Shown here: piece by piece, positions 22,058 to 30,725 of the stretch
Layout of the letters: every line of letters starts with the position of its first letter
Numbering within the stretch: position 1 is the first letter of the stretch
Source of the DNA: Bacillota bacterium
GTDB lineage: Bacteria > Bacillota > Clostridia > Lachnospirales > Lachnospiraceae
Length of the DNA: 34,320 bases
Direction of reading: 5' to 3'
Assembly (NCBI GenBank): GCA_023387655.1
Contig: JAEWHR010000198.1
Span: 1 to 34,320, forward strand
Position numbers and translations under genes: made by a program
Notes under the pieces: generated by a model
Seen by the model: only the letters and a program-made list of their open reading frames with translations
Databases searched by the model: none
Told to the model about the DNA's origin: nothing

Positions 22058-23407
22058 ATGGGGGACAAGATGAAAGATAAAAAAGAAGAATACAGTTATA
22101 TGATTGATAGGTACAAAGAATCAGGATTTAAAAGAAGAGCAAGGAAAGCGATTACGTTAATTCTAACGTTTTGTTTACTTTTTGGAGCAATCCATCTTAT
22201 TGATCATGCGCCTTGGATTGTATTTTCTAAGGAAGAGATTGATCCAGTAGATGAGACTAAGATAGAGACAAATAAGATATATTCTACACTAGATACGAAC
22301 TCAGTAGTACCTGCTGCACTAACCAATATTGAAACGATTACGAATGATGGAACAGCAGTTAAGGTTCAAGTAGATTATTGGAATGAGAAAATTTACGTTT
22401 CTCCAGGACCTTCTAGCAGTACAAAGTTTTATTTCTCACAGGATAAGATGAAGACTTGGGAAAGAGTTACTGGAAATATAGATTTGACTATATTTTTAAA
22501 AACATCAGATAATACAATTTATTTTAAAGGAAATTTGGATAAAGCAATTGTAGCGGTTACTCTACCAAAAGAAGACAAAAACCTAAAAGTGAGTTATTAT
22601 GTTGAGCAAAATGGTGCGAATTCCTATGGTAGATTGAAATTTGAAAATCAAACTCGTCCGATTGAGTATCGAAAAGGTACTTATGGAGATTGGAAAGATA
22701 CATTATCAGATATTACAGACTTATCAAGTTATGAGATTACTGGTTATACCTTGCAGTTTCGCCTAAAAGCAACAAACGCAGAGCGTGCTGGTAAGGTAGT
22801 AAGTGTTAAAATACCAAAAAGACAGACTCCACCAAAGATTAAGGTAGACTATTCTAAGCTAGAGATATCTGGACTAAAAGCTGGTCAAACTATTTATTAT
22901 AAAAATGGAGAATCACAACCAACGATATTTGCGCCAGCAGATTCGAAGGTAAAAACAATAAGTCTCTATGATTTATTATTCAATCAACCTGTTACACCAA
23001 ATACAGTGAGGCTCCCAGCAGCGACCATTGAATTTCAAACTGCAGGTACCGATAAGAAGGTAGCAAGTTCTATTATTGCAATAGAATTTCAGGAGCAGCC
23101 ATTAGCACCAACGGGGAAAATCACAGTGGATAAGACCACAGTGACGTTTCCAGAAGCGACAAAGACTACTCCTTATGAATATGTAGTACTTCACCAAGGA
23201 GAAAATTTAGACTTATCTAATGTAAAATGGACGAAAGTTACAACCAGTAAATCATTTGAAATTAAAAAAGTTGGTAAAGCAACACCAGCACCTGGAGATG
23301 TTATTTATTATCGCTTAGCATCTACTACCAATAAGGATACAAAGATTGTTACTCCAGCGTCAATGTATGCACAGGCGTATATTACGATTGTGCCAATCAT
23401 CAATTAA
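22058..23407 (+). CDS. unrecognised membrane-anchored extracytoplasmic protein
   Basis: 449 residues. A basic cytoplasmic head (1-30) is followed by one membrane segment (about 30-48, LILTFCLLFGAIHLIDHAPW) and then about 400 residues predicted outside, rich in Lys, Thr and beta-strand-forming residues. Its only cysteine is in the membrane segment. Several stretches repeat the same style of motif, for example KIYVSPGPSSSTKFYFS, QTIYYKNGESQPTIF and GDVIYYRLAST, which suggests successive beta-sandwich modules. No enzymatic motif, sortase signal or lipobox was found. The start is uncertain: ATG 22058 has AAGG about 11 bases upstream, ATG 22070 has GGGGGA. Its stop overlaps that of the convergent symporter gene by three bases. 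Confidence 0.7.
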   Translation: MGDKMKDKKEEYSYMIDRYKESGFKRRARKAITLILTFCLLFGAIHLIDHAPWIVFSKEEIDPVDETKIETNKIYSTLDTNSVVPAALTNIETITNDGTAVKVQVDYWNEKIYVSPGPSSSTKFYFSQDKMKTWERVTGNIDLTIFLKTSDNTIYFKGNLDKAIVAVTLPKEDKNLKVSYYVEQNGANSYGRLKFENQTRPIEYRKGTYGDWKDTLSDITDLSSYEITGYTLQFRLKATNAERAGKVVSVKIPKRQTPPKIKVDYSKLEISGLKAGQTIYYKNGESQPTIFAPADSKVKTISLYDLLFNQPVTPNTVRLPAATIEFQTAGTDKKVASSIIAIEFQEQPLAPTGKITVDKTTVTFPEATKTTPYEYVVLHQGENLDLSNVKWTKVTTSKSFEIKKVGKATPAPGDVIYYRLASTTNKDTKIVTPASMYAQAYITIVPIIN

Positions 23408-24729
23408 GTCTTAATTTTCTTTCGTAATAACCATAATGCGATGAGGTTTGGGATTGCCATTACAGCATTTATCAAATCAGAACTTTCCCATACAAGTTCC
23501 AGTGACATTATGGAACCAAAAAATATCATAAGAATATAAACAAGGCGGTAGATATCAACTCCCTTTTTAGGGAAGAGGTATTCTATCGCTTTTTCGCCGA
23601 AATAGCTCCAACCAATTAAAGTTGCAACGGCAAAAGCGACTAAGGAGATACGGAGCATAAATGCGCCCAATGGAATTTGAGAAAAGGCTGCGGTTGTTAA
23701 TTCACCCATAGACAATCCCTTAATAGAATCTGGATTTTTGAGTATGGTAGATACAATAATTAGACCAGTTAAAGCACACATAACAACAGTATCCCAAAAG
23801 GTAGCACTCATAGAAACGAGGGCTTGATTTTTATAACGGCGGTCCAGTGACTCTTCACTGCCTGACAGGGATGAACCACCTGCCGCTATAGCAGCAGAAC
23901 CAAGCCCTGCTTCATTTGTAAAAAGCCCGCGAGATATGCCATATCTAGCGGCTATGCTAATAGAACCGCCTAGAACTCCTCCTGTAATAGCCTTTGAAGA
24001 GAAGGCTGTTTTAATAATAATACTTAGAGCAGGTAACACATAAGGTAGATTAACAAATAAAATAAATACACATCCACCAATATAAAAGATGGCCATCGCT
24101 GGTACTAACTTCATACAAATGTTTTGAATTGAATTTACCCCTCCAACAATGACAAGACCTATTAAAACGGCAGTAATGATACCGGATATGTAAGGAGAGA
24201 TACCAAAGGCTTTGGTGGCATCGGTTATGGACCGAGCTTGCGTAGAACCACCCATACCAAAGGCTGCTAATAAGGTGGCGATGCAAAAGATTACAGCCAA
24301 CCATTTGCTATGTAAACCATATTCAAGTGCGTACATTGGTCCACCACAATAGGTACCATCTGGTTTTTGTTTGCGGTAACACAACCCTAAATAACATTCT
24401 GCATAAGTGGTTGCCATTCCAAACACCCCTGTAAGCCAACACCATAGAACAGCGCCTGGTCCACCTAGTGCAATCGCAGTAGAGATGCCAACGATATTTC
24501 CTGTACCAAGGGTAGCCGCTAAAGTGGTTGTAAGTGTTTTAAAACTGCTGGCATTCCCATGAACATCAGTTTCAGTAGAGACAGAATTTCGGATTCCTTT
24601 TTTTAAATCTTTCTGAATAAAATTTAGACGAAAAGTAAAGTATAGGTGTGTTCCAAACAATAAAAATAGCATTGGACCACCCCAGAGATAATGATTGATT
24701 GTTTGCATTATTTTTAGCAAGTCATTCAT
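23404..24729 (-). CDS. alanine/glycine:cation symporter (AGCS family)
   Basis: 441 residues, about ten membrane segments. The AGCS signature is clear: GTGNIVGISTAIALGGPGA near residues 76-94, GGPMYALEYGL, GISRGLFTNEAGLGSAAIA, and WSYFGEKAIEYLFP towards the end. These carriers import alanine or glycine with Na+ or H+. Length is typical. The ATG at 24729 has AAAGGAC on the minus strand. It is transcribed alone from the promoter at 24883-24911 with a leader of about 150 bases; I looked for a glycine riboswitch there and did not see its conserved bases. Confidence 0.92.
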   Translation of the reverse strand: MNDLLKIMQTINHYLWGGPMLFLLFGTHLYFTFRLNFIQKDLKKGIRNSVSTETDVHGNASSFKTLTTTLAATLGTGNIVGISTAIALGGPGAVLWCWLTGVFGMATTYAECYLGLCYRKQKPDGTYCGGPMYALEYGLHSKWLAVIFCIATLLAAFGMGGSTQARSITDATKAFGISPYISGIITAVLIGLVIVGGVNSIQNICMKLVPAMAIFYIGGCVFILFVNLPYVLPALSIIIKTAFSSKAITGGVLGGSISIAARYGISRGLFTNEAGLGSAAIAAGGSSLSGSEESLDRRYKNQALVSMSATFWDTVVMCALTGLIIVSTILKNPDSIKGLSMGELTTAAFSQIPLGAFMLRISLVAFAVATLIGWSYFGEKAIEYLFPKKGVDIYRLVYILMIFFGSIMSLELVWESSDLINAVMAIPNLIALWLLRKKIKT

Positions 24730-25208
24730 AAAGTCCTTTCTCGTAATCTAAGTCTGTGGGAATAAAAGACAAATCGATTACCTGGGATACAGACACCGAG
24801 GAAAATCCTTATACTATGTATATGAGCTCGGGTTATCCTATATTCAGATAGCTTATGAAATAACATAACTTACCATCATAATATTATATGGCGTGGTAAT
24901 AATAATATCAAGATAAGTGACGAAACACAAAGCATATCAAAACGTGAAATAACTTTTTGAAAGTTGATTGCAAAAGTGACATCTAAGGTTATCATACATT
25001 AATCTTTGGATTAGCGTAGGATTTAGACAGAATTGATCGCTATTAGTAGTGAGTGCAGCCAATTGAGAATAGGAAGTTTTATGAAGGACGATAAGCGATG
25101 AGAAGTAGTTGCTTATCGTTCCTAAGAGCGGTTTCTTATAGTCTCAAATAGACTATCTTAGTATATGGAACTGCTCGTCAACTATACAGCTTCACGGAGG
25201 TGAATTTT
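24730..25208. other. divergent region between the symporter and the spore protein
   Basis: No gene is supported. It holds the minus-strand symporter promoter (24883-24911). On the spore-protein side there are two hairpins: GGACGATAAGC (25086-25096) with GCTTATCGTTCC (25111-25122, one bulge) and ATAGTC (25138-25143) with GACTAT (25151-25156). GTATA near 25160 fits a sigma-G -35 box, but the -10 match (CTATACA) is poor, so the forespore promoter is not located with confidence. Confidence 0.5.
24883..24911 (-). promoter_or_regulatory. promoter of the AGCS symporter gene
   Basis: On the minus strand, TTGATA (24911-24906), 17-base spacer, TATAAT (24888-24883). Confidence 0.72.
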
Positions 25209-25427
25209 ATGACAAGTAGCAATCAAAGTACAAGTTCTAGCAAGATGGCAGTGCCTGAAGCAAAAGAAGCAATGAATCGTATGAAGATGGAAGTAGCAGC
25301 TGAATTAGGAGTACCTCTAACTCAGGGTTACAATGGAAATCTTACAAGTGCTCAGAACGGATCAGTTGGTGGAGAAATGGTTCGCCAGATGATTAAAAAG
25401 CAAGAAGAGTCTATGAGCGGAAAATAG
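25209..25427 (+). CDS. alpha/beta-type small acid-soluble spore protein
   Basis: 72 residues. EAMNRMKMEVAAELGVPL and YNGNLTSAQNGSVGGEMVRQ are the two conserved blocks of alpha/beta SASPs, which coat spore DNA and protect it from UV and heat. The MKMEVAAELG stretch is the expected cutting site for the germination protease Gpr. The ATG at 25209 has GGAGGTG (25195-25201). It is a single-gene unit and shows that the organism is a spore former. Confidence 0.95.
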   Translation: MTSSNQSTSSSKMAVPEAKEAMNRMKMEVAAELGVPLTQGYNGNLTSAQNGSVGGEMVRQMIKKQEESMSGK

Positions 25428-25453
25428 CAAATAGATATAAAAGCTAATATAAA

Positions 25454-25492
25454 AAACGTTGCAAAGTGGTAAACACTTTGCAGCGTTTTTTT
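25454..25492 (+). terminator. terminator of the SASP gene
   Basis: AAACGTTGCAAAGTG (25454-25468) pairs with 25474-25488 (one T-G pair) around GTAAA, then a T-run to 25492. Confidence 0.92.
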
Positions 25493-25519
25493 CTGTAAAA
25501 ATACAAAAATGAAAAAACA

Positions 25520-25548
25520 TTCACATTATGATTATAATATGATAAAAT
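25520..25548 (+). promoter_or_regulatory. promoter of glmM
   Basis: TTCACA (25520-25525), 17-base spacer, TAAAAT (25543-25548), about 45 bases before the start codon. Confidence 0.65.
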
Positions 25549-25599
25549 AAATGTATATGGGCAAAAAAATTGCCAAACATTAAAATGAGGAGTTAAAGC

Positions 25600-26946
25600 A
25601 TGGGAAAGTATTTTGGAACAGATGGCTTTCGCGGTGAAGCGAATAAAACGTTAACTGTGGAGCATGCTTATAAGGTTGGTCGTTTCCTAGGATGGTATTA
25701 TGGAAAGGATCATAAGGCTAAGGTAGCAATAGGCAAGGATACAAGAAGATCAAGCTATATGTTTGAATATTCTTTAGTAGCAGGATTGACAGCAAGTGGA
25801 GCAGATGTTTATCTTCTGCATGTAACACCTACACCAAGCGTTTCCTATGTGGTACGTAGCGAAGGATTTGACTGTGGTATTATGATTAGTGCAAGTCACA
25901 ATCCATTTCAGGACAATGGAATAAAAGTAATTAATGGTAGTGGGTATAAATTAGAGGCTGAAGTAGAAAAACTAATTGAAGACTATATTGATGGAAAGTT
26001 ACCAGAGATACCATTCGCATATGGTGAAAATATTGGGAAAACTGTAGATTATTCAATGGGCAGACATCGCTATATTGGCCATCTGATTTCACTTGCTACT
26101 CGTTCTTTTGAGGGGATTAAAGTTGGACTTGACCTTGCAAATGGGTCTGCTACAACAGTGGCAAAAGGTGTTTTTGATGCTTTAGGAGCGAAGACATATG
26201 TAATAAATGGAGAACCGAATGGTGTCAATATTAATAAGAATTGCGGCTCTACACATATAGAAAATTTACAAAAATTTGTCCTTGAGAATGGGTTAGATAT
26301 TGGTTTTGCTTACGATGGAGATGCAGATCGATGTCTTGCAGTAGATGAATTAGGGCAAGAAATTGATGGGGATGCGATTCTTTACCTATGTGGGTGTTAT
26401 ATGAAGGAAAGAGGCGAACTTTGCAATAATACAGTTGTTACTACGATCATGTCGAATCTAGGTCTTTATAAATCCTTAGATGCTAAGGGCATTGGTTATG
26501 CAAAAACCGCTGTTGGTGATAAATATGTATATGAAAACATGATGGAACATGGACATTCCATCGGTGGTGAGCAATCTGGACATATCATCTTTAATAAGCA
26601 TGCTACGACAGGAGATGGTGTCTTAACTTCTTTAAAGATTATGGAAGTCATGTTAGAGAAGAAAGTAAAAGTTTCCGAATTACTACGCGAGCTAAAGATA
26701 TATCCTCAGCTATTAATCAATGTACCAGTGGTAGATAAGACATTGGCGAAGAATGATAAAGATGTGATAAAAGCAGCAGAGGCAGTGGAAAAAGAGCTTG
26801 GTGATGATGGTAGAATCTTAGTTCGTGAAAGTGGTACAGAATCTGTTGTTCGTGTTATGGTAGAAGCAGGAACGAATGAAGTTTGCCAAAGATATGCGGA
26901 TGAAGTAGTTACAGTTTTGCGTCAAAAAGGTCATATAAGAGCATAA
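25600..26946 (+). CDS. glmM: phosphoglucosamine mutase
   Basis: 448 residues, full length. It converts glucosamine-6-phosphate to glucosamine-1-phosphate for UDP-GlcNAc and the cell wall. It opens with GKYFGTDGFRGEAN, has the phospho-serine Ser99 in SASHNPFQDNGIK, the Mg-binding loop DGDADR (239-244), the sugar loop GGEQSGH, and RESGTESVVRVMVE at the phosphate site near the end. GTDGFRG and GGEQSGHII are typical of GlmM rather than phosphomannomutase. The ATG at 25600 follows GAGG. It is followed by a promoter-bearing spacer, so it is not clearly linked to tig. Confidence 0.96.
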   Translation: MGKYFGTDGFRGEANKTLTVEHAYKVGRFLGWYYGKDHKAKVAIGKDTRRSSYMFEYSLVAGLTASGADVYLLHVTPTPSVSYVVRSEGFDCGIMISASHNPFQDNGIKVINGSGYKLEAEVEKLIEDYIDGKLPEIPFAYGENIGKTVDYSMGRHRYIGHLISLATRSFEGIKVGLDLANGSATTVAKGVFDALGAKTYVINGEPNGVNINKNCGSTHIENLQKFVLENGLDIGFAYDGDADRCLAVDELGQEIDGDAILYLCGCYMKERGELCNNTVVTTIMSNLGLYKSLDAKGIGYAKTAVGDKYVYENMMEHGHSIGGEQSGHIIFNKHATTGDGVLTSLKIMEVMLEKKVKVSELLRELKIYPQLLINVPVVDKTLAKNDKDVIKAAEAVEKELGDDGRILVRESGTESVVRVMVEAGTNEVCQRYADEVVTVLRQKGHIRA

Positions 26947-27029
26947 GAAAAAATAGACGATACCCAAATATTGTATAATCGCGTCAAAGGAAATACAGAA
27001 AAAAATATCTAGCTTTTGTCTAGGTGTCA

Positions 27030-27038
27030 TGATATAAT
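27030..27038 (+). promoter_or_regulatory. extended -10 promoter of the tig operon
   Basis: TGATATAAT (27030-27038) is an extended -10 box; the -35 region (TAGCTT at 27010-27015) is poor. It would start a leader of about 148 bases. Confidence 0.55.
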
Positions 27039-27041
27039 ATA

Positions 27042-27163
27042 CTAATGTCTAGCCCACTTTCCTCGGTTATTGGGTTATGAAAAAAGTGAACATTAGAAAT
27101 TAGGCGAGCGAACAAAGCGAGTGCCTTTATACTTTAGAAAGTTTGGTATATGAATGCATATAC
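27042..27163 (+). promoter_or_regulatory. structured leader of tig with three hairpins
   Basis: Arm 1 is CTAATGT (27042-27048) with ACATTAG (27090-27096), extended inside by CACTTT (27055-27060) with AAAGTG (27083-27088). Arm 2 is AGGC (27102-27105) with GCCT (27123-27126). Arm 3 is a perfect GTATATG-AATG-CATATAC (27146-27163), ending about 14 bases before the ribosome binding site. There is no CIRCE or CtsR site. The layout suggests RNA-level control, but no known class was recognised. Confidence 0.5.
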
Positions 27164-27192
27164 TTTGCTATATTTTAAGGAGGACTTAACAA

Positions 27193-28479
27193 ATGAGTTT
27201 CAAGGTGGAAGAATTAGGAAAGAATATGGTAAAGCTAACAATAGAAGCGACAGCAGAGGATTTTGACAAAGCAATTGAACAAGCTTACCAAAAAAATAAG
27301 GGTAAAATGAATGTGCAAGGATTCCGTAAGGGAAAAGCACCACGTGCAATCATCGAGAAGATGTATGGTGTGGGTGTATTCTATGAGGAAGCTGCTAATT
27401 TTATAATCCCAGAAGCTTATGAAAAAGCGATTGAAGAAAGTAAATTAGAAGTTGTGGCTAGACCAGAAATAGATGTTGTTCAAGTTGAAAAGGGAAAACC
27501 TTTTATCTTCACAGCAGAAGTAGCAGTGAAGCCAGAAGTAACTCTTGGTGCATATAAGGGCGTAGAAGTTCCAAAGTCTGACATTGAAGTAACAGAAGAA
27601 GAGATTATGGCTGAGCTTGATAAGGTGAGAGAGCAAAACTCTAGAACAATTACAGTGGATGATAGAGCAGTTATGGATAAGGATATCGTTACTATCGACT
27701 TCGAAGGTTTTGTTGACGGTGTAGCTTTTGAAGGTGGAAAGGGAGAAGATTATGCTTTAACAATCGGTTCTCACTCCTTCATCGATACATTTGAAGATCA
27801 ATTAGTTGGCAAGAACATTGGCGAGGATGTAGAAGTTAACGTAACATTCCCAACTGAGTACCATGCAGCAGAACTTGCAGGAAAGCCAGCATTATTTAAA
27901 GTAAAAGTAAAAGAAATCAAAGCAAAAGAACTTCCAGCAGCAGATGATGACTTTGCTCAGGATGTTTCCGAGTTTAATACGTTAGAAGAGTATAAGGCTG
28001 ACCTTAAGAAGTCTTTAATTGAGAAGAAAGAAAAGGCAGCAAAGACTGCTAAGGAAGATGCAGTAGTTGATAAGGTAATTGAAAATGCAACTATGGATAT
28101 TCCAGATGCTATGGTAGATAGTCAGAAGCGTCAGATGGCAGAGGATTTTGCTCAGAGATTAAAGATGCAGGGTCTTACTTTAGAGCAGTACTTCCAGTTT
28201 ACTGGATTAAATCCTAACACATTTATGGAGAACCTTGGACCACAGGCTCTTAAGCGTATCCAGAGCAGACTTGTATTAGAGGCAGTTGTTAAGGCTGAGA
28301 ATATTACAGTGTCTGATGAAGAAATTGACAAGGAACTTGCAGAGATGGCTTCCGCTTACCAAATGGAAGTTGATAAATTAAAAGAATTAATTGGCGAGAA
28401 GGAAAAAGAACAGATCGTTATGGATATGGCAGTTCAAAAAGCCATTGATCTTGTAGCAAGTGAGGCAAAGGAAGTTTAA
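27193..28479 (+). CDS. tig: trigger factor, ribosome-associated chaperone
   Basis: 428 residues, full length. The N-terminal ribosome-binding domain (about 1-115) has the signature GFRKGKAPR (43-51). A PPIase FKBP-type domain (about 150-245) carries DIVTIDFEGFVDGVAFEGGK and VTFPTEYHAAELAGK. The C-terminal chaperone domain is helical (about 250-428). It binds nascent chains at the ribosome exit and speeds proline isomerisation. The ATG at 27193 has AAGGAGGA. It leads the quality-control cluster tig-clpP-clpX-lon. Confidence 0.97.
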   Translation: MSFKVEELGKNMVKLTIEATAEDFDKAIEQAYQKNKGKMNVQGFRKGKAPRAIIEKMYGVGVFYEEAANFIIPEAYEKAIEESKLEVVARPEIDVVQVEKGKPFIFTAEVAVKPEVTLGAYKGVEVPKSDIEVTEEEIMAELDKVREQNSRTITVDDRAVMDKDIVTIDFEGFVDGVAFEGGKGEDYALTIGSHSFIDTFEDQLVGKNIGEDVEVNVTFPTEYHAAELAGKPALFKVKVKEIKAKELPAADDDFAQDVSEFNTLEEYKADLKKSLIEKKEKAAKTAKEDAVVDKVIENATMDIPDAMVDSQKRQMAEDFAQRLKMQGLTLEQYFQFTGLNPNTFMENLGPQALKRIQSRLVLEAVVKAENITVSDEEIDKELAEMASAYQMEVDKLKELIGEKEKEQIVMDMAVQKAIDLVASEAKEV

Positions 28480-28511
28480 TCTAGGTGATTCGACTCTTTG
28501 CAATTCATATG

Positions 28512-28560
28512 GGCTGTTGCTGAAAGCATGTTGCTAAAGCATGTTGCTTAGGCAACAGCC
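28512..28560 (+). other. hairpin between tig and clpP
   Basis: GGCTGTTGC (28512-28520) pairs exactly with GCAACAGCC (28552-28560). The loop holds a direct duplication of AAAGCATGTTGCT. There is no T-run, so it is more likely a processing, stability or partial-termination element than a full stop. Confidence 0.65.
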
Positions 28561-28589
28561 TGTTGTTCATGAAAGGAAAGGTGACGGAT

Positions 28590-29171
28590 ATGAGTTTAGT
28601 ACCTTATGTAATCGAGCAAACAAGTAGAGGAGAGCGTTCCTACGACATTTATTCCAGATTGTTAAAGGAAAGAATTATTTTCCTTGGAGAAGAAGTAACT
28701 GATGTTAGTGCAAGTGTTATCGTAGCTCAGTTATTGTTCTTAGAGGCAGAGGATCCAGGTAAGGATATCAGTTTGTATATCAATAGCCCTGGTGGTTCTG
28801 TAACAGCAGGCATGGCTATTTATGATACTATGAACTATATTAAATGTGATGTATCTACCATCTGTATTGGTATGGCAGCTAGTATGGGAGCCTTCTTATT
28901 GGCAGGTGGAGCTAAGGGAAAGAGATTCGCACTTCCTAACGCAGAGGTTATGATCCATCAACCATCTGGTGGCGCAAAAGGTCAAGCTACCGATATTCAG
29001 ATTGTTGCAGAGAATATTTTGAAGATTAAGAAGAAATTAAATACTATCTTAGCTCAAAACACAGGAAAACCACTGGAAGTAATTGAAGTGGATACTGAAA
29101 GAGATTATTATATGTCTGCAGAAGAAGCAAAAAATTACGGAATTATTGATAGTGTTATTGCAAATAGATAA
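28590..29171 (+). CDS. clpP: ATP-dependent Clp protease, proteolytic subunit
   Basis: 193 residues. The catalytic triad is Ser98 (GMAASMGA), His123 (MIHQPSGG) and Asp172 (ERDYYM), the same numbering as canonical ClpP. The head MSLVPYVIEQTSRGERSYDIYSRLL is typical, with no long propeptide. Fourteen subunits form the chamber that degrades proteins delivered by ClpX. The ATG at 28590 is preferred over in-frame codons from 28563 because it fits the family start and AAGGTG lies upstream. It is followed 70 bases later by clpX. Confidence 0.96.
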   Translation: MSLVPYVIEQTSRGERSYDIYSRLLKERIIFLGEEVTDVSASVIVAQLLFLEAEDPGKDISLYINSPGGSVTAGMAIYDTMNYIKCDVSTICIGMAASMGAFLLAGGAKGKRFALPNAEVMIHQPSGGAKGQATDIQIVAENILKIKKKLNTILAQNTGKPLEVIEVDTERDYYMSAEEAKNYGIIDSVIANR

Positions 29172-29241
29172 ACTTAAGTTAAGTTGATATAAGCATAAAC
29201 CTAGCGTGTTTGTATAGCATGTAGGAAGAGAGGTGAACAGA

Positions 29242-30543
29242 TTGGCAAATAGAACAGAAGATAGAAAACAGGTTAGATGCTCATTCTGCGGAAAGTCTCA
29301 AGAACAAGTTCGTAGGCTTCTTGCAGGACCTAATGATGTCTATATCTGCGATGAATGTATTGAACTCTGCTATGAGATTGTAGAAGAAGAATTCGATGAT
29401 GACACAGTAGAGACGGCATCCGGTATTAATCTTTTAAAACCGAAGGAAATAAAAGAATTTTTAGATCAATACGTTATTGGACAGGAAGAAGCGAAGAAGG
29501 TTCTTTCTGTATCCGTATATAATCATTATAAACGTGTTTTATCAGAGAAAGATTTAGATGTAGAACTGCAGAAGAGCAATATTCTGATGATTGGACCGAC
29601 TGGTTCCGGTAAAACCTATGTTGCGCAAACTTTAGCAAAAATCCTTAATGTACCTTTTGCCATTGCAGATGCAACTGCATTGACAGAGGCAGGTTATGTT
29701 GGAGAAGATGTGGAAAATATTCTGCTCAAGATCATTCAGGCAGCAGATTACGATATTGAACGTGCACAGTACGGAATTATCTATATCGATGAGATCGATA
29801 AGATTACACGTAAGTCAGAAAATACATCCATAACAAGAGATGTATCAGGTGAGGGAGTTCAACAAGCACTCTTAAAAATCTTAGAAGGAACCGTAGCATC
29901 TGTTCCACCACAAGGTGGTAGAAAACACCCTCATCAGGAATTTATTCAAATTGATACCACGAATATATTGTTTATCTGTGGTGGAGCATTTGATGGTTTA
30001 GAGAAAATCGTAGAAGCGAGAATCGGACAGAAATCAATCGGATTTAATGCTGAAATTGCGCATGGTCAAAAGGCAAACATCGGTGAGTTATTCCGTCAGG
30101 TGTTACCACAAGACTTGATAAAATTCGGTATGATCCCAGAGTTTGTAGGACGTGTACCAGTTACTACAGCTCTTGATTTATTAGATGAGCATGCCTTAGT
30201 ACGAATTTTAACAGAGCCTAAGAATGCCATTACAAAACAATATCGTAAATTGTTTGAGTTAGATGGTGTTGAACTTGCTTTTGATGAGGATGCGCTTTTG
30301 GAAATCGCAAAGCGTTCTTTTGAACGTAAAACAGGTGCAAGAGGATTGCGTGCAATTATGGAATCCGTTATGATGGATGCTATGTTTAAGGTACCAACAG
30401 ATACCAGTGTACTAAAATGTATCATCACAAAGGAAGCTGCGCAAGGAAAAGAGGAGCCACGATTGGTTACTGCCGATAATGGACAGCAGCGCAAGATTAC
30501 TCAAAAGAAGGTAATGAAGAAAAGTAGTAATGAAATAGCTTAG
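29242..30543 (+). CDS. clpX: ATP-dependent Clp protease, ATP-binding subunit ClpX
   Basis: 433 residues. The N-terminal zinc-binding domain has Cys13, Cys16, Cys36 and Cys39 (CSFCGK and CDECIELC). The AAA+ domain has Walker A GPTGSGKT (118-125) and Walker B IIYIDEIDK (Asp183-Glu184), and the RKHPHQEF and GARGLRAIME motifs are present. It unfolds tagged substrates and feeds ClpP. The start is TTG at 29242: AGAGGTG (29229-29235) is six bases upstream, and the protein then begins ANRTEDRKQVRCSFC, as in other ClpX. A GTG nine bases earlier lies inside that site. The last codons run into a tandem repeat that continues past the stop. Confidence 0.96.
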   Translation: MANRTEDRKQVRCSFCGKSQEQVRRLLAGPNDVYICDECIELCYEIVEEEFDDDTVETASGINLLKPKEIKEFLDQYVIGQEEAKKVLSVSVYNHYKRVLSEKDLDVELQKSNILMIGPTGSGKTYVAQTLAKILNVPFAIADATALTEAGYVGEDVENILLKIIQAADYDIERAQYGIIYIDEIDKITRKSENTSITRDVSGEGVQQALLKILEGTVASVPPQGGRKHPHQEFIQIDTTNILFICGGAFDGLEKIVEARIGQKSIGFNAEIAHGQKANIGELFRQVLPQDLIKFGMIPEFVGRVPVTTALDLLDEHALVRILTEPKNAITKQYRKLFELDGVELAFDEDALLEIAKRSFERKTGARGLRAIMESVMMDAMFKVPTDTSVLKCIITKEAAQGKEEPRLVTADNGQQRKITQKKVMKKSSNEIA

Positions 30544-30660
30544 TTATGAGTAATTATGATACAGCTTAGTTATGAGTAGTAATGAGAAGCTTGGTTATGA
30601 GTAATAACGTAATAGCTTAGTTATAAGTTGTAATGAAATAACTTAGTTGTCATTAGAGAT
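30537..30660. repeat. 26-bp tandem repeat, about 4.5 copies, starting inside the end of clpX
   Basis: Units begin at 30537, 30563, 30588, 30614 and 30640 with AGCTTAGTTATGAGTA-like sequence (period 25-26). The first unit includes the last codon and stop (GCT TAG) of clpX, and the preceding coding bases already resemble the second half of a unit. It lies before the clpX terminator, so it is in the transcript's 3' end. Confidence 0.88.
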
Positions 30661-30672
30661 AACTAACATAAG

Positions 30673-30717
30673 AAGTCTGTCGGCGAATTCTTATCAGATA
30701 GCTGGCAGACTTTTGTT
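30673..30717 (+). terminator. first terminator after clpX
   Basis: AAGTCTGTC (30673-30681) pairs with GGCAGACTT (30704-30712, one G-T pair), followed by TTGTT. The T-run is short. Confidence 0.7.
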
Positions 30718-30725
30718 AACGGAGG

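Noticed and set aside
24730..24880. Glycine riboswitch upstream of the AGCS symporter
   Set aside because: The leader contains CCTCGGTG-like bases, but the conserved glycine-aptamer core and tandem arrangement were not found.
27001..27192. CIRCE or CtsR heat-shock operators before tig, clpP or clpX
   Set aside because: No TTAGCACTC/GAGTGCTAA pair and no GGTCAAA tandem site was seen in the spacers.
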